A stretch of DNA of 64,000 bases from Microbulbifer salipaludis (GTDB lineage Bacteria; Pseudomonadota; Gammaproteobacteria; Pseudomonadales; Cellvibrionaceae). The stretch spans positions 434,001-498,000 of the forward strand of contig NZ_JAEKJR010000002.1 of the NCBI RefSeq assembly GCF_017303155.1, in the 5' to 3' direction. Below the pieces are notes generated by a model, which saw only the letters and a program-made list of their open reading frames with translations, ran no database searches and was not told the DNA's origin. Both the position numbers and the translations under genes were made by a program. Below are positions 44,465 through 52,770 of the stretch, piece after piece; the first letter of the stretch is position 1; each line of letters opens with the position of its first letter.

Positions 44465-45193
44465 ATGCATCAACTTGTGAAAAATATTTTGTTCGGACTC
44501 ACCGATGCGCACGTCATCCTCGAGCCGGTTTCCGGGCAGCTGATGCACCCGGAGGCACTCACCGCATTTGATCAGTTGCGGCGGGATGCCCGGGCCGCAG
44601 GATTTGATCCGAAAGTCGTTTCGGGATTCCGGGATTTCGAACGTCAGCGTGCCATCTGGAATGCCAAGGCCTGTGGCGTGCGGCCGGTGTTTGACTGTAA
44701 TGGTGATGTGCTGGATGTGGCACGCATGTCGCCAGAGGAAATAGTATTCGCTATATTGCGCTGGTCGGCGCTGCCCGGTGGATCCCGCCACCATTGGGGT
44801 ACTGACTTCGATGTGATTGATGCGGGCGCGGTTGCGAGCGATTACCGGGTGCAGCTGACCCCGGAAGAGGTGGTCGATGAAGGCGTCTTTGGGCCCTTCC
44901 ACTGCTGGCTCGACGAGCGTATTGCCGCCGGTAAAAGTTACGGCCTGTTTCGCCCCTATGCGGAAGATCGCGGCGGCGTAGCGCCGGAGCGCTGGCACTT
45001 GAGCTATGCGCCGCGGGCCAGGGAATTTCAGCAGCTGCACAGTGCCGAGGCACTGCAGGCGCAGCTGCAGCAGTGTCAGGCCGACAGCGAACTGGCCCTC
45101 GCAGACACGGTTTGCGGCGCTATCGGCGAGATCTACCCGCGCTTTGTGGCGGTGCCGGAAACGGCCTACCCGCTGAATATGGATCGTTTGTGA
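44465..45193 (+). CDS. M15-family D-alanyl-D-alanine carboxypeptidase (VanY/LdcB-like)
   Basis: 242 aa, no signal peptide. Zinc-site motifs: SGFRDFERQRAIWN, HHWGTDFDVID (His-x6-Asp) and PERWHLSYAP (Glu and second His). Trims peptidoglycan stem peptides or acts on D-Ala-D-Ala-like substrates; the lack of an obvious export signal leaves the location open. Confidence 0.87.
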   Translation: MHQLVKNILFGLTDAHVILEPVSGQLMHPEALTAFDQLRRDARAAGFDPKVVSGFRDFERQRAIWNAKACGVRPVFDCNGDVLDVARMSPEEIVFAILRWSALPGGSRHHWGTDFDVIDAGAVASDYRVQLTPEEVVDEGVFGPFHCWLDERIAAGKSYGLFRPYAEDRGGVAPERWHLSYAPRAREFQQLHSAEALQAQLQQCQADSELALADTVCGAIGEIYPRFVAVPETAYPLNMDRL

Positions 45194-45316
45194 CGGGCGT
45201 GAAGGGTGTGATGGGTAGAGAGCACGCGGTGATGGGAAACCACACCGTTACCGCCAACCGCGCAGCCCCGGAAAAGCCACCCGGCAAGAGGAACTTACGT
45301 TATTAACGCCAGCGAA

Positions 45317-46102
45317 TTGAACCGCCGGGATATCTGGTGCTCCATGCGTGCGGAAGCGGCGGCCGCCGCGGCCGGGGAGCCGGTACTGGCCAGCTATTTT
45401 CACAACACCGTGCTGCGCCACCGCAGCCTGGACCGGGCGCTGGCCTATCAGCTGGCCTCGGTGCTGGATCACGCCGCGCTCACGGCCACGGCGTTGCAGG
45501 AGGTCATCGCCGCGGCACTGGCGGACGACCCCGAGATCTCCCGCTGTATGCAGGCCGACATCTGCGCCTGGTACGACCGCGACCCTGCCTGCGATCAATA
45601 CCTTACGCCATTCCTTTACTTCAAGGGGTTCCATGCGCTGCAGTCCCACCGTATTGCCCACTGGCTGTGGAAAAAGGGGCGCCATACGCTGGCGCTGTAT
45701 TTCCAGAGCCGGGTCTCCGAGCAGTTTGCGGTGGATGTCCACCCCGCTGCCCGCTTTGGCTGCGGCATCATGATCGACCACGCTACCGGTCTGGTGGTGG
45801 GGGAGACCAGCGTGGTCGAAGACGACGTGTCCATCCTGCATTCGGTCACCCTCGGGGGCAGCGGCAGCGGTGGCGGTGATCGCCACCCGAAAATCGGCCG
45901 CGGTGTGATGATCGGCGCCGGCGCCAAGATCCTGGGCCCGGTGACGATCGGTGAGGGCGTGAAAATAGCGGCGGGCAGCCTGGTGCTGCGGGATGTGGCC
46001 GCGCGCTTGACCGTGGCCGGGGTGCCGGCGCGGGTGGTGGGCGGCAAATGTGAAGGCGCGCCGGCCTACACCATGGACCAGACACTGGATTCTGACGACT
46101 GA
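45317..46102 (+). CDS. cysE: Serine O-acetyltransferase
   Basis: Makes O-acetylserine for cysteine synthesis. 261 aa: N-terminal helical domain (LDRALAYQLASVLDHAAL) and a left-handed beta-helix with hexapeptide repeats (GCGIMIDHATGLVVGETSVV). Active-site DHATG and GGDRHPKIGRGVMIGAGAKILG are intact. The start is uncertain: TTG at 45317 gives the family N-terminus (MNRRDIWCSMRAEA), but the only good ribosome site, AGAGGAA, ends at 45293, 8 nt before an in-frame ATT at 45302. ATG at 45344 would remove family-conserved residues. Confidence 0.93.
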   Translation: MNRRDIWCSMRAEAAAAAAGEPVLASYFHNTVLRHRSLDRALAYQLASVLDHAALTATALQEVIAAALADDPEISRCMQADICAWYDRDPACDQYLTPFLYFKGFHALQSHRIAHWLWKKGRHTLALYFQSRVSEQFAVDVHPAARFGCGIMIDHATGLVVGETSVVEDDVSILHSVTLGGSGSGGGDRHPKIGRGVMIGAGAKILGPVTIGEGVKIAAGSLVLRDVAARLTVAGVPARVVGGKCEGAPAYTMDQTLDSDD

Positions 46103-46185
46103 ATTGGTTATCAATAGCGACCACCACTGCGGACAAACCCGAAGAATAACGAGCCGGGATAGCGGCGACACGATCGAGGTGCCCC

Positions 46186-46776
46186 ATGAGCGAACTTACC
46201 TATAGCGTGATTTTCCGCGGCGACCTGCAGCCGGGGTATACCGCTGCGGACGTCAAGGCGAACTTTGCCCGCTTGTTCAAGACGGGCCCGGACACGGTGG
46301 AAAAACTGTTCAGCGGCCGCCCGCTGGCGATCAAGAAAGGCCTGCCCCGAGCGCAGGCGGAGCAGCTGCAGGCGACCCTGGCCAAATTGGGTGCCGTATC
46401 CGCTGTGAAGGCCGAAGAGAAGGTGCAACAGGAGACGGCCACCGATGGCGCGACTGCCCCCGCCAAGGCGGCACCGACGAGCGCGTCAGTCAATCCTGTC
46501 GCGGCAGAAGAATCAGTTGCGCAGGCGCCGCAAAACCAGTCGTCGGAAGCTGGTTTGACCCTGGCGCCGATGGAGGGTTACCTGCTGAAGGAGCACGAGC
46601 GCAGCAAGGTGGAGCCGGTGCAGGTGCCCGTGAGCCATCTCAGCCTGAAGCCTGCCACGGGCAACCTGGTGGAGCCGAGTGAGCAGCCGTCCCCGCCGCC
46701 GGTTCAGGTCCAGGTCCCCAACTGGCAGCTGGGGAGCCATGTTACCGGCAAGGCTTCGTTCAAGTTACCGGAATGA
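46186..46776 (+). CDS. Conserved hypothetical protein
   Basis: 196 aa. The first 75 residues form a small conserved module (YSVIFRGDLQPGYTAADVKA, LFSGRPLAIKKGL) also seen at the N-terminus of uncharacterised Pseudomonas-type proteins. It is followed by an Ala/Glu/Pro-rich, probably disordered tail with no membrane segment. The last 12 bp overlap the convergent tag gene. Function unknown. Confidence 0.75.
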   Translation: MSELTYSVIFRGDLQPGYTAADVKANFARLFKTGPDTVEKLFSGRPLAIKKGLPRAQAEQLQATLAKLGAVSAVKAEEKVQQETATDGATAPAKAAPTSASVNPVAAEESVAQAPQNQSSEAGLTLAPMEGYLLKEHERSKVEPVQVPVSHLSLKPATGNLVEPSEQPSPPPVQVQVPNWQLGSHVTGKASFKLPE

Positions 46777-47379
46777 CGGGCGCCTGAACTTCTTTCTGGC
46801 CCTGTCGACGGCCTTGCGCGTCACACAGTCTTCCACGTGGTCATTGATCAGCCCCATGGCCTGCATAAATGCATAGGCGGTGGTGGGCCCCACGAACTTC
46901 CAGCCGCGTTTTTTCAGGTCTTTGGATAGGGCCCTGGAAACGTCGGAGGTGGAAACGCTTTGCGGTGCAGTGCTCGCGCTTTCTTCCGGCTCGAAGCGCC
47001 AGAAATAGGCCGCCAGCGACCCTTCTTCCCTGACCATCTCCCGTGCGCGCTGGGCGTTGTTGATCACCGCCTCGATTTTTCCCCGGTGCCGGACAATCCC
47101 TGCATCCTGTAGTAATCGCTCCACATCCTTGTCGGAAAATTTTGCCACCTTGTTGAAGTCGAACTGCTGGAAGGCCGCGCGAAAGTTTTCCCGCTTGGCC
47201 AGAATGGTTCGCCAGCTCAGACCGGACTGGAATCCTTCCAGGCAGATTTTTTCAAACAGCCGTTGGTCGTCGTCCACCGGAAAGCCCCATTCGTTGTCGT
47301 GATAGGGAAAGAAATCGTCGGTGGCCGCGCACCAGCCGCAGCGGGGTTTGCCATCGGGCCCTTGGACGGTGTTTGGCAT
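46765..47379 (-). CDS. tag: DNA-3-methyladenine glycosylase I
   Basis: Removes 3-methyladenine from DNA. 204 aa. RCGWCAATDDFFPYHDNEWGFP at the start holds the first zinc ligand and the catalytic region, and LFEKICLEGFQSGLSWRTIL follows. The zinc-binding end is partly different from E. coli Tag, but His and Cys residues remain near 175-195. Convergent with the upstream hypothetical gene, 12-bp overlap. Confidence 0.94.
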   Translation of the reverse strand: MPNTVQGPDGKPRCGWCAATDDFFPYHDNEWGFPVDDDQRLFEKICLEGFQSGLSWRTILAKRENFRAAFQQFDFNKVAKFSDKDVERLLQDAGIVRHRGKIEAVINNAQRAREMVREEGSLAAYFWRFEPEESASTAPQSVSTSDVSRALSKDLKKRGWKFVGPTTAYAFMQAMGLINDHVEDCVTRKAVDRARKKFRRPSFR

Positions 47380-47437
47380 ACAGGCTGCTCCGTGATTTCA
47401 GAAACGAGAGTGGGTAGTGACAGTATTTAACGGGCAC

Positions 47438-47462
47438 AAAAAAGCCGGCGCAAGGCCGGCTT
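47438..47462 (-). terminator. Rho-independent terminator downstream of ppa
   Basis: AAGCCGGC (47442-47449) pairs with GCCGGCTT (47455-47462); the A run at 47438-47443 gives a U tail on the minus strand. Confidence 0.9.
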
Positions 47463-47515
47463 CTTGTGAGTGAGAAAATTACCCACCTGTTAAACAGTGC
47501 GGGCAACAAGCACTC

Positions 47516-47627
47516 GATTGCCATCCATGGCGAGGCTCACGTGTGTTCGATCTGGCCCCGGCCCCGCCTTCCTTGGCGGGTCGCTAAACCACGCGCAAAG
47601 CAATGCTTTGCAAACGCGCGGTTTAGC
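47516..47627. repeat. Hairpin region overlapping the ppa stop codon
   Basis: GCTAAACC-CGCG arms at 47583-47627 form a long imperfect hairpin whose distal arm contains the ppa stop (47623-47625). The neighbouring strip has GCCATCCATGGC and GAGGCTC (about 47519-47541), like the core of the nested hairpin family, but outer arms could not be matched clearly. Possible decayed fifth copy. Confidence 0.5.
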
Positions 47628-48159
47628 CTTCTTCTTTCAGGTAGCGCTCGCGGGAGGCCATGACTTCGGCGCGCGCGGCTTCAGCGTCGGCCCAGCCGTC
47701 TACTTTCACCCACTTGCCCGCTTCCAGCGCTTTGTAGTTTTCGAAGTAGTGCTCGATCTGCTTGATCAGCAGCTCCGGCAGGTCGCCGATTTCGTTCACG
47801 TGATCGTACAGCTTGGTCAGCTTGGTGTGCGGTACCGCCAGCAGTTTGGCGTCTACGCCGGATTCGTCGGTCATGTTCAGCACGCCGATTACACGGGAGC
47901 GGATCACGGAGCCAACCATCACCGGGTAAGGGGCTACAACCAGCACGTCCAGGGGGTCACCGTCTTCAGACAGGGTCTGGGGTACGTAGCCGTAGTTGGC
48001 CGGGTAGAACATGGGGGTGGCTACGAAACGGTCTACGAATACCGCGTCTGCGTCCTTGTCGACTTCGTACTTGATCGGATCGTGGTTGGCGGGGATCTCG
48101 ATGATTACGTTGATATCGTTGGGCAGGTCTTTACCTGCGGAAACCTTGTCGAAGCTCAT
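47623..48159 (-). CDS. ppa: Inorganic pyrophosphatase (family I)
   Basis: 178 aa. Active-site signature [15 protein letters not shown] with the three Asp residues, [16 protein letters not shown] at the start, and KYKALE-like region ([16 protein letters not shown]). Cytosolic hydrolysis of PPi. The same window encodes a PPi-dependent phosphofructokinase (62144-63412), which competes for PPi. Confidence 0.96.
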   Translation of the reverse strand: MSFDKVSAGKDLPNDINVIIEIPANHDPIKYEVDKDADAVFVDRFVATPMFYPANYGYVPQTLSEDGDPLDVLVVAPYPVMVGSVIRSRVIGVLNMTDESGVDAKLLAVPHTKLTKLYDHVNEIGDLPELLIKQIEHYFENYKALEAGKWVKVDGWADAEAARAEVMASRERYLKEEG

Positions 48160-48351
48160 TGCTGGTCCTGACTAATGTGTGATCGGAAAATTTGGAGGCC
48201 GGATTATATACCCTGAGCGGTCGCTAACATAGGTGTCAGTGTGACCGTACAAATATTGTTCAAAGCCCCGTGCTGCGGGGCTTGGGCTATCCTGTAGGCA
48301 AGATTCTGCCCATCGCATTCCTGCTAACTTAGCCGGCGCTGGTGGTGCGGT

Positions 48352-48364
48352 AACAATAACGGAG
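48352..48364 (+). promoter_or_regulatory. A-rich Hfq/Crc-type motif abutting the ribosome binding site
   Basis: AACAATAAC (48352-48360) matches AAnAAnAA and directly abuts GGAG (48361-48364), the ribosome site of the gamma-glutamylation gene starting at 48371. In Pseudomonas such motifs let Hfq/Crc block translation of catabolic genes, and a CrcZ-like RNA is encoded 15 kb away. No function has been tested here. Confidence 0.6.
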
Positions 48365-48370
48365 CATCTC

Positions 48371-49837
48371 ATGGACGAGTCCACAGAATTGCCGTCATCC
48401 TCGTCGGCACCCCTCAATACCACTGTATCTTCCCCGTCACCGGCGGCCACCGGCACACCTCGGGTACTGAACCCGCGCCAGGTGCGCACGGTGGCGGAGG
48501 CCCGGCAGATCGTCGAGGCGCGTGGCCTCACCCATGTGAAGGTGGGCCTGTTTGATAACGACGGGGTGATGCGTGGCAAGTACATGAGCCGGGAGAAGTT
48601 CTTCTCCGCCCTCGACAAGGGCTTTGCCTTCTGCGATGTGGTGCTGGGCTGGGATATTCAGGACCAGCTCTACGACAACGCCCGCTACACCGGCTGGCAC
48701 ACCGGCTACCCGGATGCTCCGGTGCGGATTCTGCCGCACACCTGCCGCGAGGTACCGTTTGAAGACGGCATGTTGCTGTTTCTGGCGGAGTTCGAGGGCG
48801 CGGCGGAGGCGGTGTGCCCGCGGGCACTGTTGCGGCGGGTGATCGAGCGCTGTGACAAGTTGGGCTTTGTCCCCTTTGGTGCGCTGGAGTACGAGTTCTT
48901 CGTGTTCGATGAGACCCCGGACAGTGCCCGCGCCAAGGGCTACCGCGACCTGAAGCCCTTTACGCCCGGCTGGTTTGGCTATTCGATGATCCGCAACTCG
49001 GTGCATGCAGACCTGTACCACGAGATTCTCGCGCTGGCCGAGCAGATGGATTTCCCGATCGAGGGGCTGCATACGGAGACCGGCCCCGGCGTGCTGGAGG
49101 CGGCTATTGCCGTGGATACGGCGGAGGCTGCAGGCGACAAGGCGGCGCTGTTCAAGACCTTCATCAAGGTACTGGCAGAGCGACGCGGGTTGATGGCGAC
49201 CTTTATGGCCAAGTGGTCCAACGACTACCCCGGCCAGAGCGGGCACATTCATCTCTCCCTGCGCAATAAAAACGACAATACCTCCGCATTCTTCGCCGAA
49301 GGCGAGCCCCACAGCATGAGTGATACGCAGCGGCATTTTCTCGCCGGGCAACAGCGCCTGATGCCGGAGTTGCTGTGCATGGTTGCGCCCACCATCAATA
49401 GCTATCGCCGCATGATCCCCGGCTTCTGGGCGCCCACCGATGCCACCTGGGGCGTGGAAAACCGCACCGCCGCGCTGCGGGTGATTCCCGGCAGTGATAA
49501 ATCCCAGCGCCAGGAATATCGTCTCGGCGCCGCCGACGCCAATCCCTACCTCGCGCTGGCGGTTGCGCTCGGCTCCGGGCTGTATGGCATCGAGCAGGGC
49601 TGGGAACCGGGTGAAGCGGTGGCAGGCAATGCCTACGCCGTCGACCACCCGGCAGAGCTGTCACTGCCGCGCACCCTGTGGGAGGCAGCGCAGCGTCTGC
49701 GGCAGTCGCCGGCTGCCCGGGAGCTGTTTGGCGATGACTTTGTCGAGCACTTTGCCGCCAGTCGCGAGTGGGAGGAGCGCGAGTACCGCAAGCATGTCGG
49801 CGAGTGGGAGCTGCAGCGCTATTTCGAGATTATTTAA
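48371..49837 (+). CDS. Glutamine synthetase family protein (gamma-glutamyl-amine ligase)
   Basis: 488 aa GS-like ligase. N-terminal beta-grasp (about 40-130), catalytic domain with ALEYEFFVFDE (metal Glu), ETGPGVLEAAIAV, FMAKWSNDYPGQSGHIHLSL, NSYRR and ENRTAALRVIPG. GlnA proper has its own conserved features (for example the adenylylation loop), which this lacks; PuuA/IpuC-type enzymes join glutamate to amines. Followed by an aldehyde dehydrogenase and an iron alcohol dehydrogenase in the same direction, suggesting degradation of an amino alcohol or similar amine. ATG has GGAG 6 nt upstream. Confidence 0.88.
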   Translation: MDESTELPSSSSAPLNTTVSSPSPAATGTPRVLNPRQVRTVAEARQIVEARGLTHVKVGLFDNDGVMRGKYMSREKFFSALDKGFAFCDVVLGWDIQDQLYDNARYTGWHTGYPDAPVRILPHTCREVPFEDGMLLFLAEFEGAAEAVCPRALLRRVIERCDKLGFVPFGALEYEFFVFDETPDSARAKGYRDLKPFTPGWFGYSMIRNSVHADLYHEILALAEQMDFPIEGLHTETGPGVLEAAIAVDTAEAAGDKAALFKTFIKVLAERRGLMATFMAKWSNDYPGQSGHIHLSLRNKNDNTSAFFAEGEPHSMSDTQRHFLAGQQRLMPELLCMVAPTINSYRRMIPGFWAPTDATWGVENRTAALRVIPGSDKSQRQEYRLGAADANPYLALAVALGSGLYGIEQGWEPGEAVAGNAYAVDHPAELSLPRTLWEAAQRLRQSPAARELFGDDFVEHFAASREWEEREYRKHVGEWELQRYFEII

Positions 49838-49911
49838 CGGGGTGGATAAACCCCACAGGTTTTGCACGCCCACAAGGCGTTGCGTGATTCAGGCAGGAAG
49901 CCATTGTTCCC

Positions 49912-51309
49912 ATGCAAAAACTCCAGTGTATCTCGCCGGTCGATAACAGCATTTATGTCGAGCGACCGCTGGCCACAGACTATGAAATCCAGAACGCACT
50001 GAACCGTGCCCAGGGTGCGCAACTGGGCTGGCGGCAGGTGCCGGTCGCCGAGCGCGCGGCACTGGTGCGTGCGGCGGTGGATAACCTGCGTGCCCTTAAG
50101 GCGCCGTTAGCGGAAGAGATTTGCTGGCAGATGGGCCGTCCGATTGCCTTCGCCGGTGGTGAAATCGACGGTCTCGCCGAGCGCGCCCTGTACATGGCTG
50201 AGCTGGCGGAGTCCGCAGAGAGTCCACTGCGCGACATCCAGCTGCCGGAGAAGAAAGGGTTCCACCGGTTTATTCGCCGCGAGCCACTGGGAATCTGCTT
50301 TGTTATTGCGCCCTGGAATTATCCCTATCTCACCGCGATCAATGCGGTAGTGCCCGCCCTGCTGGCGGGGAACAGTGTCATTCTCAAACACTCCGCACAA
50401 ACGCCGTTGTGCGCGGAGCGGCTGGTGAATGCCTTTGCTGAAGCCGGTCTGCCACAAGGGGTGTTTCAATACCTGCACCTGGATCATCGGGACGCGGAGC
50501 AGATGATCATCAATGGGGGCGTTCAGCACGTTGCCTTCACCGGGTCGGTCGCCGGTGGGGCGGCGGTGGAGGCGGCGGCCGCGGGGCGCTTTTTGTCCGT
50601 GGGCCTCGAACTGGGCGGCAAAGATCCAGCGTACGTGCGCGCGGATGCGGATCTCGACAGCGCGGTGGCGTCGGTGGTGGACGGCGCCTACTTCAATTCA
50701 GGGCAGTCCTGCTGTGGTATTGAGCGGCTGTATGTCCACCACACCCTGTTTGATGAATTTGTTGAGCGTGCGGCGTCGCTGATCCGCGGTTATCGGCTCG
50801 GACGCCCGGACGATCAGAAAACCACCCAGGGCCCCATGGTGCGCGCCAGTGCGGCGGACTTTGTGCGCGACCAGATCGACGAGGCAGTGGCGCAGGGCGC
50901 GCGGGCATGGATTGACGATGGCGCGTTCGAATTCGATCAGCGGGGCAGTGCCTACATGGCTCCGCAGTTGCTCACCAACGTCGATCACAGTATGCGCATC
51001 ATGAGCGAGGAATCCTTCGGCCCCGTGCTGGGGGTGATGCCGGTGGCCGATGATGCGGAAGCGCTGGCGCTGATGAACGACAGCGAATACGGCCTGACCG
51101 CAGCCATCTATTCCGCAGACGAAAAGGCTGCACTGGCCCTGGGGGACGAATTGCAGACCGGCACGGTGTTTTTAAACCGCTGCGATTATCTCGACCCGGC
51201 CCTGGCCTGGACCGGGGTAAAAAATTCCGGCCGTGGCTGTACCTTGTCTGGTATTGGTTTTGAGTATCTTACCCGCCCAAAGTCTTTCCATTTCAAACTT
51301 GCACGGTGA
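49912..51309 (+). CDS. Aldehyde dehydrogenase
   Basis: 465 aa NAD(P)-dependent ALDH. Catalytic Cys in FNSGQSCCGIERLYVH, general-base Glu in VGLELGGKDP, cofactor motif FTGSVAGGAAVE. Middle gene of ligase-ALDH-ADH; likely oxidises the gamma-glutamylated aldehyde made by the downstream dehydrogenase. Its stop overlaps a possible GTG start of the next gene. Confidence 0.9.
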   Translation: MQKLQCISPVDNSIYVERPLATDYEIQNALNRAQGAQLGWRQVPVAERAALVRAAVDNLRALKAPLAEEICWQMGRPIAFAGGEIDGLAERALYMAELAESAESPLRDIQLPEKKGFHRFIRREPLGICFVIAPWNYPYLTAINAVVPALLAGNSVILKHSAQTPLCAERLVNAFAEAGLPQGVFQYLHLDHRDAEQMIINGGVQHVAFTGSVAGGAAVEAAAAGRFLSVGLELGGKDPAYVRADADLDSAVASVVDGAYFNSGQSCCGIERLYVHHTLFDEFVERAASLIRGYRLGRPDDQKTTQGPMVRASAADFVRDQIDEAVAQGARAWIDDGAFEFDQRGSAYMAPQLLTNVDHSMRIMSEESFGPVLGVMPVADDAEALALMNDSEYGLTAAIYSADEKAALALGDELQTGTVFLNRCDYLDPALAWTGVKNSGRGCTLSGIGFEYLTRPKSFHFKLAR

Positions 51310-51317
51310 TCTTTGCG

Positions 51318-52514
51318 ATGTCCGGTTCTTCGATGGTTACCAACTGGAACTACCCCACCGCCATGCGTGTCGGCCCCGGGCGCATTAGTGAGTTGCCGCA
51401 TTTGTGCCGGGAGATGGGCATGGCCACGCCGATGCTGGTGACCGACCCGGGCCTGGCGGCGCTGCCAATGCTTCAGGGTATTGTGGAAAACTGTCTGGTG
51501 GCCGGGTTACCGTTGACGGTTTTCAGTGGAATCAAGGGGAATCCCACCGGCACCAATGTGAGCGATGGGGTCGCTACCTTCAAGGCGCATGGCTGTGATG
51601 GCGTTATCGCGCTGGGGGGTGGTTCCGCACTGGATGCAGGAAAAGCTATTGCGTTGATGGTGGGGCAGACACAACCCATCTGGGCATTTGAGGATGTGGG
51701 GGACAATTACCTCAAGGTAAATACCCAGGGGATGGTGCCGGTGATTGCCGTACCTACCACCGCTGGAACCGGCTCGGAAGTAGGGCGTTCCTCGGTGATT
51801 ACCGATGAGCAGGCCAGGCTGAAGAAAATCATTTTCCACCCGCGCATGTTGCCGGCCATCGTACTGCTCGACCCGGAGCTCACCCTCGGGTTGCCGGCCC
51901 CGATCACCGCTGCCACTGGTATGGATGCGCTGTCGCACAATCTTGAAGCTTTCTGCGCAAACAATTTCCACCCCATGGCGGAGGGGATCGCACTGGAGGC
52001 CATGCGCCTGATCCACGTGTATCTGCCGCGGGCTGTGGCCGACGGCAACGACCTCGAGGCCCGCATGCAAATGCTGGTGGCCTCCAGCATGGGTGCCACC
52101 GCGTTTCAGCGCGGGCTCGGTGCGATGCATGCGCTGGCCCACCCGCTCGGTGCGCTGTTCGATAAACATCATGGGCTGCTCAACGCCATCCTGATGCCCT
52201 ATGTGCTGGCCGCCAATCGCGTAGCCATCGAAGAACCCATGAGCCGGCTGTCCCGTTACCTGGCGCTGCCCAGCGCCGGTTACCAGGGCGTGCTGGACTG
52301 GGTTCTGTTCCTGCGGCGTGACCTGGGAATTCCCCACAGCCTGGGGGAAATCGGCATCGACGTGGCGCAGTCCGGCAGAGTGGGCACCATGGCTGCGCAG
52401 GACCCCTCTGCGCTTGGGAATCCTGTCGCGTTTGACGCCGGGAGCTATCAACGGCTTTTCGAAACTGCCTGTGTCGGTGACCTTGACGGCGCTGGGCATA
52501 TTTCACCGATTTAA
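51318..52514 (+). CDS. Iron-containing alcohol dehydrogenase
   Basis: 398 aa group III ADH. Rossmann-like N-terminal half with GGGSALDAGKAIAL and PTTAGTGSEVG, and an iron-binding C-terminal half with DALSHNLEAFCA, HALAHPLGALFDKHHG (His ligands). The start is uncertain: ATG at 51318 is taken; GTG at 51306 overlaps the ALDH stop and ATG at 51333 is also possible. The pair with ALDH fits stepwise oxidation of an alcohol group after gamma-glutamylation, for example ethanolamine or alaninol; this is inference. Confidence 0.9.
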   Translation: MSGSSMVTNWNYPTAMRVGPGRISELPHLCREMGMATPMLVTDPGLAALPMLQGIVENCLVAGLPLTVFSGIKGNPTGTNVSDGVATFKAHGCDGVIALGGGSALDAGKAIALMVGQTQPIWAFEDVGDNYLKVNTQGMVPVIAVPTTAGTGSEVGRSSVITDEQARLKKIIFHPRMLPAIVLLDPELTLGLPAPITAATGMDALSHNLEAFCANNFHPMAEGIALEAMRLIHVYLPRAVADGNDLEARMQMLVASSMGATAFQRGLGAMHALAHPLGALFDKHHGLLNAILMPYVLAANRVAIEEPMSRLSRYLALPSAGYQGVLDWVLFLRRDLGIPHSLGEIGIDVAQSGRVGTMAAQDPSALGNPVAFDAGSYQRLFETACVGDLDGAGHISPI

Positions 52515-52770
52515 TCCCATAAAACCGATTGGCCTCCCGCCGATGGATCGCCCTGCTGCTGGCTAAAATCGCGATGCCGGTTGAGACAATTTCCGCTGTT
52601 TGCTCGCGCCTAATGCAATACGCGCCAATATTTCTGGTATTTCCACGCGGTGGGTCAATTCCCATAGCTCCGGATGCTGTCCCTTCTATACCATGTGCCC
52701 CCTTAGCGGTCAGCAGAATGGCCGGTTCATTGCATGTAAGTTATTAGTCGTTGGGAATGAAGGGGGAGAC

